NCBI GenBank assembly: GCA_019918135.1
Contig: WBZZ01003147.1
Location: 82,501-146,500, forward strand
DNA: 64,000 nt
Direction of reading: 5' to 3'
Source of the DNA: Paulinella micropora
Lineage: Eukaryota > Cercozoa > Imbricatea > Euglyphida > Paulinellidae
Within the stretch, counting starts at the first letter, position 1. Each line of letters begins with the position of its first letter. Positions 29,058-42,737 of the stretch are shown one piece after another. The position numbers and the translations under genes were made by a program. The notes beneath the pieces are model-generated. The model made no database searches, was not told the DNA's origin, and worked only from the letters and a program-made list of their open reading frames with translations.

Positions 29058-31490
29058 TAATATGAAATCTAACAATTCGTGTGACCCGCAAGACAAGAGT
29101 GGTTGTGAACAAGCCTGCTGCGTTCGTGGCGAAGCCGACGCTAGGTAAGTTTGAGGAGATCGATGACGCATGGGCCGTTCTGTCAGTGGAGGCAATGATG
29201 AACGAGAAGCCCGAGTATGGCAAATTGCGGTGGAGGAGCTTACAGGCTGCCTCCTGAACCCATAATTTTAAGGTCTTCAATCCTCTTTCTTGTAATTCAA
29301 CTTATGAGATCGCGCCGTGTCAGACGACGGACGTCGACAAGCAAGAAGGGACGAAGGAGACACCGGTACCCCAGCCGCCAGCGAAGAAGAGCAAGGTGGA
29401 AGAGCTGCCCAAACTCAAAAGCTGCGCTCACATGGAAATCAACGGTACGTGTGCGTTTTACGACTGCCCTCTTGTACTGCGAGATTATTTAGATGCAAGC
29501 ACACCGGCGGACAAAAGTGGGGCAAAGAAGGGTGAGGCTGAACCACCTAAGGAATGTGAACACACTGAAACTTGGTTCGAGTAGTGGCCGTTAGGTCTGG
29601 CGAGAGAGCTCACATGCATGAGTCGCGAGCCGACGTTCAATGACGTGTCGGAGAAGTACACCAAGCAAGTTGTCGACAAGGATGTGTCTGAGCAAATGAT
29701 AGTACGGCCTGACCTGCACAATTCCACAACTTTATAAACACTACCTCACAAGATTGGTCTGGTCATAAGGCGACCAACTGCAACACAGCTTATATTCAGG
29801 GGAAGGTCAATTGGGTGACCGAGGTATGGAAGAAGCGATGGACGGCCGGAGCGGAGGAATGATGATGCTGGCCACCGAGAACGACGAGGCCAGGGTACCC
29901 TCCGACCCTGAAGACGATGATCTCACATTGACATTACCTATTAGGTTGACAACTGGTTTTGTGAGCACCACAACAACAGGTGCGACTAGGGACACAACGA
30001 CAGTTGACGAAGGGAGTAATAGCGCTGAAAGAAAACAGAATAGTGCGAGCGGGGGGAGCAGAAAGGGGACGAAGGAAGGGAGGAGGAAAGATTAACTGCA
30101 TACGGAGTAATAGGACCACATATGGACTTTGAGTCGTTTAGTGATTTGCGACCGGTGGAGATAGCATGGGAATCACTTACGAGAGAACAGAAGATAGACG
30201 AGAACGATTTCAGAACAAAACTCAAGATGTGGGCTTTCGCAGAAAAGCTCTATAGGAGGTTGGATGATTCACACTGGTTCCCAGTGCCACCGAAACATTG
30301 GCCTCCTACATGGAGGGCGGATGCACCACTTAACTATGTTGTCCCCAGCGAGGAGCCCTGGTACTGATCTAAATTGGTTAGGGATAGTGTGTCTTTGTTG
30401 GCATTGCTACCACACTTTGCCGAACCACGGTTGGCGGTGAGTGAGGGAAAAGTGGAGGTGAGAAGACCGATAGGGAATGTTAGAATTAGGCCAGATAAAC
30501 GTTTAGGTGTTAAATATGAATTAAAAGGACTAACTGGCAACCATTGGTTGACGACAAGCACACTATCGCACCCCACGACACCCGATGGTCCATGGTATTG
30601 GTATATGGATGCACATTTTTGCTACAACAATGCTACTATAATGGAGGTGGGATATTGGAGTCTTAGGCTGGGATTCAACATCTACCCAGCGAACTGGCAG
30701 GCTATGGTAGGGTTTTGTAAGCAGTGTGTGGGCTACCAACCACCAGGTATTTACCCCGCCGATATGCCGCACTCACGACCTCTACCCCCACGCACATGTA
30801 AATATTGTGATGAAGAAGAGAAATTGACTAAGCCTATGTTCAGGTGTAGAGGCTGCAACTGGGTATTCTATTATTGCAAGAAGCATCATCGAGCCGACTG
30901 GAAGGTACACAAGGATTTCTGCAAATATGCGCAGAGCCCAGAGTTGCGTCGACTGACGGATTAGGTACAAATGGAATTCTTACCTCCGTGGGGTATAGGT
31001 TCGGTACGGTTTGACTACGCGCTTTTTGCGTATCATAGAATGATTAGGTATGAGATTGTGCGGGATAGTCCGGAGGGGGCACGTTACCAACTACCATCTA
31101 GGTACAACACCTACATTCTCGCAACCATCTACAAAAAACTCTCTTGCTTTCCTACTTATAGGGTAAGGAGCGAGCCCATATTGGTGCACGTGCAAGCTTC
31201 AGCTGCAGTAAGGCCATCTGATTTCCAAGAGTCAAGGATGCATGCCAGCTTCACAGCTACATTAGTGGACACGACGGTGGGTGTGAGTGGCGAGGGAGAC
31301 GAAGGACAGACAGCGATAGCACTCAGCGTGACATCGACACAGATAGTGCCCACAATAATAGATTCAGGTTGCAATAGAACGCTGATCCACACATCTATGC
31401 CGATGAAGGATGTGTATGTGGGCGAACCAGTTAATCTGGCTGGGATAACGGAACACACAATTAGGGTATCATAAAAGCGACAATCCCGAT
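29058..31490 (+). pseudogene. copia central region with MYND finger and protease-like motif
   Basis: Broken copia coding sequence. Within 30374-30964 a MYND-type finger is clear: CKYCDEEE, FRCRGCNW, FYYCKKHH and HKDFCKY give the CX2C...CX2C...C...H...C pattern. Near 31355-31400 a retropepsin-like motif (PTIIDSGCNRTLIH) is visible. A MYND finger is not a usual copia component and may be a host domain captured between gag and pro. Several breaks. Confidence 0.6.
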
Positions 31491-33977
31491 AGTGACGACA
31501 GGACAAAAGCAGGGCATTATGACGATAGACGATGCGCTAGTGTCTAACAAAACACCTTACTCGCTACTCTCACCAGGAGTCATGGATCATGGGCATGGCT
31601 TTGCTACAGTTCTGCAAAACAATCAGTCTTTTATATTACGTGAGCCACTGCATATAGCAGAGGACAAAATAGTTTGTAGGGGGCGGATGATGCCAAACAG
31701 GCTATATAGGTTAGACACAAGCACAGATGTAGCATTAGATCCCAATGTGCGGTTTGATCCACATACGGATGCAAAGCACAGGCGATGGCTAATTTTTCCT
31801 TAAAACCCCAAACGACTAGAAAACCCATCGCTGCTTTAGAATTACACAGGATGTTAGGCCACGCGGGTGTTAAGGCAATAGAGCAATGGACAGTGACAAA
31901 TGACAGTACAATGGCGGGAAAAGGCTGGAGAGAGAAGTTGCCACATGCTTGTGCCTGATGCCAACACACAAAGATTACTCGCCTGCCTGTCTACAAAGAC
32001 AAAGACAACCCTCAGATAGACTCAGACTTTGAGGTAGGTGAGAGTTTGAGCATGGACATTAGAGGACCTTGGCCAGTGAAGTCGTTGAGTGTGAATAAGT
32101 ATAAACTAGTCATAAAGGACGGCATGGGGCAGTTTGGTTTCAACAATTTCTCGCCAACAAGAGAGGAGAACATTTACCTACCGTCCATAGCAAAGGTGGT
32201 TGCGTTTTTCGCCACACAGACAGGCAGAACGGTCAAACAATTACGGTGTGATGGTGAGTTTGCAACAAACAATATAGTTGAGTTTTGCAGCGTTAATGGG
32301 ATAATACTAAAGCCTACACCCAGAGATGAACCAAGGACCAACCCCATAGCTGAGAGAGAACACAGAACTGCAGGCACACGATCTACTGCAATGAGCATTG
32401 ACGCACATTTACCTCCTTCTTTCTGGCAGGAGATGGAACACGCAGAGTGGGCGATTAGGATGATAACGCCTATGACGAGATGCAAATACAAAGGAAAATC
32501 TCCTTATGATGTCACTCTAAATAGACCACCCAATGGCTTTCTACAATCCATAGGTTGCTTTGCGTGGGTGAGAGCCTGGAACCCCAGGAAGGGACTGTCG
32601 ATAGCAACGCCAGGAGTGTTGGTTGGGTACAATTTGTTTAGGCGTTTGTACAGAGTTTATTCGAAAAATGAAGGCAAGATAGTGGAGCAACGTAATTTTC
32701 GCTTCAATGCAATGGTCAGGGGATATACAGCGAACGTAGAGGAATACCCATGGGGGGGGAGACGACGAACAGCAAGCAGTTGCTCAGAAAGACGTTGGAA
32801 CCCTTGACTAGGAAAAAGCAACAAATTTACCGGGTGAAACGGAAAATTTCGCAAGGGACGACAGTTCGACAGAGACAATCAGCCTAAACTTCGCCTCCTG
32901 CAACCGCGGTACTAAATTGTCGCCTGTTCTTATGGGCTTTATCTTCTCTCTGTCTGCCTCAGCCCACGTCGACCATTCCAAGCATCCTGCGTCATACAAT
33001 CCCTCTATCTAAGTCTTTCTCGCCTTAGCTACCTCAGGCATCTGCCTTAGAATTTTCTCCTGTTTCCGCAATAGTTGTATGAAGGACAGGGATATGTGGA
33101 AGTTTTCTGCGGTATTCAATTTGAGAGGTACGAAAATGGTTTGTTACTACACCAAAAGGCGTACATAGACGGTTTACTACAGGATCGTGGGTTTGCTAAC
33201 GCGAAGCCTGCGACGACGCCGTGTACTGATCAGGAACCTCAACCGGCTGACGCTGCATCTACGTTGAGGCAATGGCCACTGGGGAAGCTCGCAGGGGAAT
33301 TAATATGGCCTATGTCACAGACGCAGCCTCAACTTGCTTACGCGGTGAACAGGTTATGTATTTACATGCAGCGTGAGCCGGATATCGCATACGGGATGAT
33401 CATCAGGATTTATCTGTCATTAAGGGACCAGCGATGGATATTCTTTCCGTCCAATGTAGATTGGAGGACGATTCCTTTGCAAACGTACGCAGATGCGGAT
33501 TTAGGTAAATGTAAGTTTACTAGACGATCTCGTTCAGGGAAGTTGCAGTACATTACCGGTCCGGTGTTCTGATCATCGCAAAGGCAATCTACGGTTGAAT
33601 TGTCAATTCAAGAGTCGGAAACCATCGCGATGTCGGCGGCAGCGAGAAACACGGTGGCGATTCAGAATTTTTGTAACGAATTAGGGATACCCATCCCACA
33701 ACCGTCGACGGTGTATGGTGATAATCAGGGGTCAATACTGACTACAACCAATGGGTTTGGTAGTCTGAGGTCGAGGCATTTGTCGTTAAGGCATCACTAC
33801 ATTGTTGAGCTCGAGCGAACTGGAAGAATTACAAGTCGAAAGATCAGGACTGCTGAAAATCTAGCTGACGTTTTCACAAAGGCGCTCCCAGCTCCGCAGT
33901 ATTTGAAACTGATTGATCAATTCACTGTCAGATTGTCGGATTATTTGCGTGAAAGCGATGATTCAACTAGTAAGTGA
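31491..33977 (+). pseudogene. copia integrase and RT/RNase H remnants
   Basis: Near 31640-31800 a GAG-pre-integrase-like segment is present. 32046-32807 is the integrase core (LSMDIRGPWPV, QLRCDGEFATNN, then ERE-HRTAGT with the catalytic Glu region and KGKSPYDVTLNRPP). 33075-33977 holds the thumb/connection and RNase H parts typical of copia (GIQFERY, LLLHQKAYIDGLL, YADADLGKCK, SIQESETIAMSAAARN, VYGDNQGSI, TAENLADVFTKALP). Several breaks. The RT core between them is largely absent. Confidence 0.85.
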
Positions 33978-34271
33978 ATTTGAGTTCTATTTGCTGATTT
34001 GATTGAAGTCTTGATACTTATTTTAACTATGCGTGTGGAGTTACATCTTGAAGCGGTTAATGTGACGGATTATTTTTCTACGTGTAATTAATACAATTTT
34101 TACTTCCCAACAATTACTGGATAGGGTCACACCATTAATTGGAGTTAAGGTATAGTATCATGAAAGCTCTTGAATTCTCTCGAGTGGCGTTATTGGAATA
34201 TACATTAAGCTATTCTGCGAGTGCTCTATATGAGACGTGATCGTTTCCGCCCTAGCGGGGCTGACTTACTG

Positions 34272-34283
34272 AGTTGGGGGGAG
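34272..34283 (+). promoter_or_regulatory. polypurine tract
   Basis: AGTTGGGGGGAG directly before the 3' LTR, as expected for plus-strand priming. Confidence 0.65.
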
Positions 34284-34726
34284 TGTAGGACCGTAATTCC
34301 CGTAATATTCCGTTCCTAATTTTCCGGTAGCAATTGAACTCAGAAATGCAGCATTCTTACCTTTTTAGCTAGACTAAGTTAATTACCAATTTTAATAATC
34401 CTGATTAATGCAGAATATAATCGTAAATATTTGCTTTAACCACAATAATATTGCAAATTTGCAGTCACATACACACAACCGCACCGATCTATCTTTTATC
34501 TAGAACAGTGACCATGATTCACTCTATTACAGCCATACCATAGTCACATCATCAGTCATAAATTGAGTTTCTATAAATTCTAGAACACGAAATCACATGT
34601 CTTTCACAATATTGAATATATACCATTAGTTATTATTTTCATTAAAGTATGTTTATTGAAACTAGAAAGTTCATTGAGTTATAGCTGTATTTATATAGAT
34701 TTAATAAGGATGGATTAGTCTGGTCC
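34284..34726 (+). repeat. copia 3' LTR
   Basis: 443 bp, starts TGTAGGACC and ends GGTCC; matches 6582-7017. The flanking repeat copy begins at the next base. Confidence 0.88.
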
Positions 34727-34822
34727 GGAATTAAAAATTTTCTCATTTATAAAATATGTTTCTGTTTGTTATCATCTAGATTTTTGTCAGCTATCGTGCT
34801 GCGGGTACTTTGGATTACTTCT
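34727..34822 (+). repeat. outer flanking repeat, right copy
   Basis: Near copy of 6458-6552, starting exactly at the LTR edge (GGAATTAAAAATTTTCTC). No short target duplication could be found at the copia ends, so a simple insertion does not explain the flanks. Confidence 0.68.
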
Positions 34823-35142
34823 TCAATTGACTTCAGTGTTCATATCGTTGACTTTTCAAGTTGTAGACGATTCAACTGATTTTCTCCCTGAATGCAAGAA
34901 ATGTGGAGATCTGGTAACACATGCATAACTAGCATAAGTCATTTACTTTTTATGTTCCTATCATTATTAATATACTTCCAACAATCATTACATTACCTTG
35001 CATACTCACATAGGTAGCAAGAAATGATTTTGAGGACCACATACTCCTAACGTGTGCATACAAGATTGATATCACACATACTGGCAACTCACGCACTTGC
35101 AAGAAAACATCATCCGCTGGAGCTTCTTTTGTATTTTTTCAG
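34823..35142. other. AT-rich spacer, probably intronic
   Basis: No coding signal. It ends in a pyrimidine-rich tract and TTTTTTCAG at about 35142, a good splice acceptor for the next exon. Confidence 0.5.
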
Positions 35143-35387
35143 CCGCTTCTACCAGCTCAACCCCAGCTCCGTACAAGTGTAAATGTGGCAAGACATTTAA
35201 ATCAACACAAGGCTTTGGGAACCACACTAACAGCTGCAAGTCTGAACCCAACAAACACAAAGTGCCTCTGTTTGGAAAACCCAAACCGCTACCTCACCTT
35301 GACAAACAAGCTCACATGATGTATCCCATAATGCCAACGTCGTTGAAACACTGTCTACTTGGTCGGTGGCAGCTCGGAATAGTATGA
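35143..35387 (+). CDS. host exon with C2H2-like zinc finger
   Basis: After the acceptor the frame reads PAPYKCKCGKTFKSTQGFGN followed by HTNSC, a C2H2/C2HC-like finger (C-x-C, F, then H-x3-C), then KHKVPLFGKPKPLPHLDKQ. The donor side is uncertain; the frame stops at 35387. The next exon candidate starts at 35665 after an intron that would contain the (TATC)n array. The zinc finger is seen; that both exons belong to one gene is inference. Confidence 0.5.
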
Positions 35388-35465
35388 AAGACTCTGAAGT
35401 TCGAGCCTGCTTGATCAGCGTTGGTCTACCGGCTGAGCTACCTTTGGAAACAGGTTGGTGAATTT

Positions 35466-35591
35466 AAGTAATTTATCTATCTATCTATCTATCCATCCAT
35501 CTATCTATCTATCTATCTATCTATCTATATATCTATCTATCTACTATCTACCTACCTACCTATCTATCTACCTATCTATCTATCTATCTAC

Positions 35592-35635
<44 letters not shown>
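35466..35635 (+). repeat. (TATC)n microsatellite
   Basis: Tetranucleotide array with CTAC and CATC variants, placed between two exon candidates. Confidence 0.95.
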
Positions 35636-35664
35636 TATGATTTTATCTTTGTAATTTTCTGTCA

Positions 35665-36210
35665 GAAACGGAACGCAGAATCCGCTACCACAAGTTTGTT
35701 GTTCATGAGTTTTTGGATGATTCATTTACATGCACAGCAGCGCAAGCAGATACAACTGTGAACCAAACCGAACAGCTAGCATTGAAAAAAATTACATTAA
35801 CAGATAATGATATTCGTCGTGCTAAGATTATGCATCAATCAATGCTCACAAACGATCAAAAACTGCGTGCGTTACAGTTTCACTTCTGCGATACCAACAA
35901 GCAAAAAGATGGAACATACAATGTGTCTGCAACAGCGAAATATGTAGAGAGAACATTCCATCGACTCTCGTACTCACGTCAAGCTGTGCTAAGGCTGATC
36001 GCAAAGAAAGATGAAATTATGAAGGCGTCTGGTAATGAGCTGTCTGGACATAAGCGTAAGAAAATAGATATTAGCAACCGTGAAGGAGAATATCCATTGA
36101 TGGAGACAAGCCTTGCTGCGTGGATAAGAAGCTCCAGAATTTTCGGAATTTTCATTAAGAACTGGCATATTGTTGAAAAAGCGCGTGAACTTTTGAGGAC
36201 ATGCTCGCAC
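35665..36210 (+). CDS. CENP-B/pogo-type DNA-binding exon
   Basis: Begins after a TTTCTGTCAG acceptor. The first about 100 residues are helical (LALKKITLTDNDIRRAKIMH). SYSRQAVLRLIAKKDEIMKA is a psq-type helix-turn-helix. GEYPLMETSLAAWIRSSRIF then GIFIKNWHIVEKARELL is the second (CENP-B/Tc5) domain with its L-E-W core. Domains of this kind start pogo/Tigger transposases and their domesticated relatives. No DDE core follows here: the frame runs on to 36372 with a hydrophobic non-matching tail, so this is either a first exon or a fragment. Confidence 0.6.
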
Positions 36211-36790
36211 TTTTCAAGTACACTATCTGCTTTTTGCTGTTTATGGCTTCTATTTTCAGAAGCATGCCTGCCGCGAGCAATCTTTCGTGATCACATTGCT
36301 TCTCCCCATATTTGCTTTGTAATTACCACGTTTCAAGTCCATAGTGTCACTTCTCTGGTTAGCGGCGGCTAAAAACACTCGCGGCATGTCGCCGCGAAAG
36401 TCAGTTTTTCACTAGATAGTGTTGGGGGGGGGTCCCGGACATTATTATTCAAATTTTTTGCTGTAAGTGATTTTTTCACATCGGATCAGGACCCTTAGCA
36501 CGTTGATACAATTTTTGTCGCGGTGGTAACGCGTTCAAGGCGCAGACGAAAGTATCGCGGCAAACTCACGGCACAGACTTTTCCAAACTCACTGCTCCAG
36601 CCTTTCCCTATGGCTAAAACGTAATTTGACAAACTCAGACTTGCGGCACTTACTTGATATCGCTTAAAAAGCGTTTCCTATCCTTGGTAACGGACACTTG
36701 CTTTGTTGTCGCTTTGCGGCGTTCGGTTTCGGAGACTAGGTTCTAGATTTACCCATAAAGTTGTCCGATGGAGCTTTTGAGCCAAGCACG
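36211..36790. other. no gene recognised
   Basis: Contains a G run at 36424-36431. GC-rich words with GCGGC recur. I see no feature. Confidence 0.45.
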
Positions 36791-37318
36791 ACCCCGATGT
36801 CATTCTTTTCATGTTATTTTTTCAAAACCTTTACAGTGAGCAAAACCAACCACTTACAGGGCATATACAGTTGAACAATCATGAAAATAACCTGTATCCA
36901 GATTTCCACTGCCGCGACCGCCGCGACGTTCGCGGCGCGAAGAGAACAAGAGATGAAAAGCGACTGGATGTATCAAAGACAGAAACCATAATTCTAGTCT
37001 ATGCACTGGGACTGCGTTTGGACCTAATGCACTGGTCCGCGGGCCTCTTTGACGAGTGAGAAAGCGAATTTTACCAGGCGGCCAATATTGACGGCGCATG
37101 CGCCGCCGCCGCATAAATACATTTCTTGCTTACAAAAGACATACATACAAAAAATCCCTTGTGATAAGCTCGCAAATTATTTCAAACAAATATGGACTCA
37201 TGTTCATGCAGATACACGTGCTCGAAGACCTGCCAGACAGCCTTGCTAGTCGCGGCAGCACCGAATGTCTTCGCGGCGGCTGCGGCGCCGCCCCAGAAAG
37301 ATAGTTTTCACGTAAAAA
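36791..37318 (+). repeat. 528-bp duplicated unit, copy 1
   Basis: Matches 38382-38909 base for base except for a few positions (for example CTGCC against CTACC, and CCCAGAAAG against CCCATAAAG). Contains GGCGCATGCGCCGCCGCCGC. Both copies are immediately preceded by GACCCCGATG. The open frames in it are the same in both copies and show no domain. Confidence 0.93.
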
Positions 37319-37489
37319 TAATGGTCAAAACGTATTCTAAACACCTGCATCCTTCCTTTGAAAACCGGTAAACCTTTTCAATGATAAACTAAGACAAACT
37401 TGCAAATAAACTTTATCAAAACAGTGCTGTATATGTAATACCATGCCCTGCAGCCAACCTACGAGCCAGGCTGCCGGGAACAATAAATC

Positions 37490-37673
37490 CCTTTGTTAAG
37501 CTCGCAAATTACTTTAAACAAATATTGATTCATATGCATGCAGCTACACGTGCTTGAAGAGCTGCCACAGTGGCTTACCTGTCGCGGTAGCACGCACCAA
37601 ATGTCTTGGCGGCGGGCTGCGGCGCCGGTTCCGCCCCATGAAAATATTCTTCACTAAAAAATAATATTCACAA
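37490..37673 (+). repeat. diverged partial third copy of the 528-bp unit
   Basis: From TTAAGCTCGCAAATTA onward this follows the last third of the 528-bp unit with about 20-25% differences, ending CCCCATGAAAATATTCTTCA. Confidence 0.7.
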
Positions 37674-37832
37674 TATGCCGGGGCGGCTCGGCTCGCTGTC
37701 TCTCGCCGTTTGGACTCAAAGCAGTGTGTTTGGGCCGCCCCAGCCGGGTCCTGCCAGCATGCCGGAGAAAATCGTTCAGCGGGTTGCAGGGTTAGGGTTA
37801 TTAGGGTTAGGGTTAGGGTTAGGGTTAGGCCG
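37674..37832 (+). repeat. GC-rich unit with interstitial telomere repeats, copy 1
   Basis: GCCGGGGCGGCTCGGCTCGC leads into GTTGCAGGGTTAGGGTTATT and a (TTAGGG)n run at about 37792-37830. A second copy lies at 38221-38371. Position next to other subtelomere-like repeats supports a telomere-associated origin. Confidence 0.85.
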
Positions 37833-37979
37833 TGTGAACCAACGCTCGGCTTGCTGGGCTCGGCATTCGAGGACGGGTCGGGCGACCGGCTGCCTTCTTT
37901 AGCTCCCCAACACCGGCTCACTGCAGCAACTGCCGGCAGAGGGCGAGGAGGAAAGATGTCCCGGTCACGGTTGCAGTCA

Positions 37980-38200
37980 CATAAGCTTCAAGGCACACCT
38001 TGCGGGATAAGGGCCCGTTTGAACTCAAACCTGCGGCCGCGAGCTCCAAACTTCAATACGGGCCGGATCAAGGGTCCAATCACGCAGAACCTAGCCAGGA
38101 CCTCATTCGGACCACTTGCGGCGGAGGCCGGCGAGCCCACGGCAGAGGCCATTCCTCAAGGCAATGGGTTAGGGTTAGGGTTTGGGTTAGGGTTCAGCAC
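37980..38200 (+). repeat. telomere-associated unit T2, copy 1
   Basis: GGGCCCGTTTGAACTCAAAC to CAAGGCAATGGGTTAGGG; near copy at 38953-39140. Ends in a mixed (TTAGGG)/(TTTGGG) run. Confidence 0.8.
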
Positions 38201-38220
38201 CCCGCCAGGCTGCCGAGCTA

Positions 38221-38371
38221 TGCCGGGGCGGCTCGGCTCGCTGTCTCTCGCCGTTTGGACTCAAAGCAGTGTGTTTGGGCCGCCCTAGCCGGGTCCTGCC
38301 AGCGTGCCGGAGAAAATCGTTCAGCGGGTTGCAGGGTTAGGGTTATTAGGGTTAGGGTTAGGGTTAGGCCG
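38221..38371 (+). repeat. GC-rich unit with telomere repeats, copy 2
   Basis: Nearly identical to 37674-37832, with a shorter (TTAGGG)n run. Confidence 0.85.
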
Positions 38372-38381
38372 TACGCGCAAG

Positions 38382-38909
38382 ACCCCGATGTCATTCTTTT
38401 CATGTTATTTTTTCAAAACCTTTACAGTGAGCAAAACCAACCACTTACAGGGCATATACAGTTGAACAATCATGAAAATAACCTGTATCCAGATTTCCAC
38501 TGCCGCGACCGCCGCGACGTTCGCGGCGCGAAGAGAACAAGAGATGAAAAGCGACTGGATGTATCAAAGACAGAAACCATAATTCTAGTCTATGCACTGG
38601 GACTGCGTTTGGACCTAATGCACTGGTCCGCGGGCCTCTTTGACGAGTGAGAAAGCGAATTTTACCAGGCGGCCAATATTGACGGCGCATGCGCCGCCGC
38701 CGCATAAATACATTTCTTGCTTACAAAAGACATACATACAAAAAATCCCTTGTGATAAGCTCGCAAATTATTTCAAACAAATATGGACTCATGTTCATGC
38801 AGATACACGTGCTCGAAGACCTACCAGACAGCCTTGCTAGTCGCGGCAGCACCGAATGTCTTCGCGGCGGCTGCGGCGCCGCCCCATAAAGATAGTTTTC
38901 ACGTAAAAA
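38382..38909 (+). repeat. 528-bp duplicated unit, copy 2
   Basis: See 36791-37318. The offset is 1591 bp; the two copies enclose the telomere-repeat units. Confidence 0.93.
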
Positions 38910-38952
38910 CAATCTCGTGGCATATACAGCAATTGCCGGCAGTCACATTTAT

Positions 38953-39140
38953 AAGGGCCCGTTTGAACTCAAACATGCTGCCGCGAGCTCCAAACTTTGA
39001 TACGGGCCGGATGAAGGATCCAATCACGCAGAACCTAGCTAGGACGTCATTGGGACCACTCGCGGTGGGTGGAGGCCTTCGAGCCCACGGCAGAGGCCAT
39101 TCCTCAAGGCAATGGTTAGGGCTAGGGTTAGGGTTAGGTA
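38953..39140 (+). repeat. telomere-associated unit T2, copy 2
   Basis: Near copy of 37980-38200 with about 8% differences, ending in GGTTAGGGCTAGGGTTAGGG, then a (TATG)n run. Confidence 0.8.
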
Positions 39141-39316
39141 TATATGTATGTATGTATGTAAGTAAGTTCTTTTTGATTGGACTCAGTCTTGATCCGGCCC
39201 GTATTAAAGTTTCGAGGTTGTTGCCGCATGTGTGCTTGAGTTTAAACTTCGTGTACGTTTCGTGAAAAACTTGAATTGATTTTTTTTACAACAGAATTGA
39301 AACGTAAAAAGCTAAG

Positions 39317-41531
<2,215 letters not shown>

Positions 41532-41739
41532 CTACAGAGTTACTATATTCATATCACACATACACACATACACGAATTATTAGATACACACATACATACA
41601 CAAATAGCAATACTACATGCATACATGCATACAATATTACATACATGGAGAAAAAGGGCAGGCGCGGCGGAACGCAGCCTGCTCAAAACAAGCAGCCTAA
41701 ACGTCTCTTTGCTCCCGGCCATTCCTACCGGCGGAAGTA

Positions 41740-42265
41740 AGGCTGATGGCCAGCAGCAGCCCACATGCGCCACATTGCCGCAGAACATTCATTCTATCCA
41801 CTAAGAAGATATACACGACTCTGTTGTCCTTCTTCAGCATACGCAGCAGGTGTTCCTTGTCCTCTGCAGTCCATCCTCGGCAGAAGCTGTACACCGCCAC
41901 GCGACGGCGCTTGCTGGCGGCCTTCCATAGGCGGTCCAGTGTGAAGTCTGCATCGCATGCAGTCCTCCAAAGCACCTGTGGCTGCTTCTTATCGCCTACA
42001 GCAGCAGCGCGCTTGCTCAGCGACTCCCACCTGCTCTCTTGGCTTTTTTGGAAATCTCCCAACTCTCTTGGTTTTTTTGGAAATCTCCCAACTCTATGCC
42101 CAACACTTCGGCAAAGCCCATGACACCCGCGATGTTGACTGCATGCCCTTCTCCTGCACCCGCATCCACGAAGGTTAGCTTGCTCTTTTCTCCCTGAAGG
42201 AAGTAGTCAAGCAGCGCGTAACACTTCGGGCGCGCCCTGTAACCCTGCACTGGCGGATGTTTGTC
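41740..42265 (-). pseudogene. class I methyltransferase-like exon with a 29-bp tandem duplication
   Basis: On the minus strand, after a GTGCAG acceptor near 42255, the frame reads RPKCYALLDYFLQGEKSKLT then FVDAGAGEGHAVNIAGVMGF and AEVLGIEL, the SAM-binding motif I to motif II of a class I methyltransferase. A second block in another frame reads RVAVYSFCRGWTAEDKEHLL and NRVVYIFLVDRMN. Between them a 29-bp word stands twice in tandem (42032-42060 and 42061-42089). Because 29 is not a multiple of three, the duplication shifts the frame, so this host exon is probably disabled or differently spliced. Confidence 0.55.
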
Positions 42266-42272
42266 GCGGCAT

Positions 42273-42706
42273 ATTTGCGGCGGTCGCGGCATATACATAA
42301 ATACCCATGTATGTATGCATCATGGCATGCATATATTTATTATGTATGTATGTATGCATGTATATATGTATGTATGTATGTATGTTTGTATGTATGTATT
42401 GCATGTGTGTATGTATGTATGCATGTGTGCATGTATACGTACTGATTTGCCTTTGTATGTATTGTATGTATGTATGGTATGTATGTATGGCGCTCGCGGC
42501 ATGTACGCGGCGCTCGCGGCATATTCGCGGCGCTCGCGGCATGTATAAATTACATGTGCGCGGTATGCAGAGGACACTCTCAGCGCTCGCGGCGGTCGCG
42601 GCATATTTGCGGCGGTCGCGGCATATACATAAATACCCATGTATGTATGCATCATGGCATGCATATATTTATTATGTATGTATGTATGCATGTATATTAT
42701 GTATGC

Positions 42707-42737
<31 letters not shown>

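Larger units (their letters stand above)
6582..34726 (+). mobile_element. Ty1/copia-type LTR retroelement, broken, hosting a nested element
   Basis: A copia-type element read on the plus strand with LTRs at both ends (6582-7017 and 34284-34726), a primer-binding site, a gag region with a zinc knuckle, a protease-like motif, an integrase core and RT/RNase H remnants. The order gag-PR-IN-RT-RH is the copia order. Without the nested element it is about 7.2 kb. It is a fossil with many breaks (more than ten) and seems to lack most of the RT core. By eye the LTRs differ at roughly 5-8% of positions, which makes this insertion clearly older than the nested element. Confidence 0.9.

Noticed and set aside
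35455-35640. Tyr-Leu-Ser-Ile repeat frames (also at 40.0, 43.8 and 44.3 kb)
   Set aside because: They come from TATC/GATA microsatellites.
36791-38909. Repeated 82-, 86- and 66-codon frames in the 528-bp units
   Set aside because: They recur because the DNA is duplicated; no domain, and both strands are open equally.
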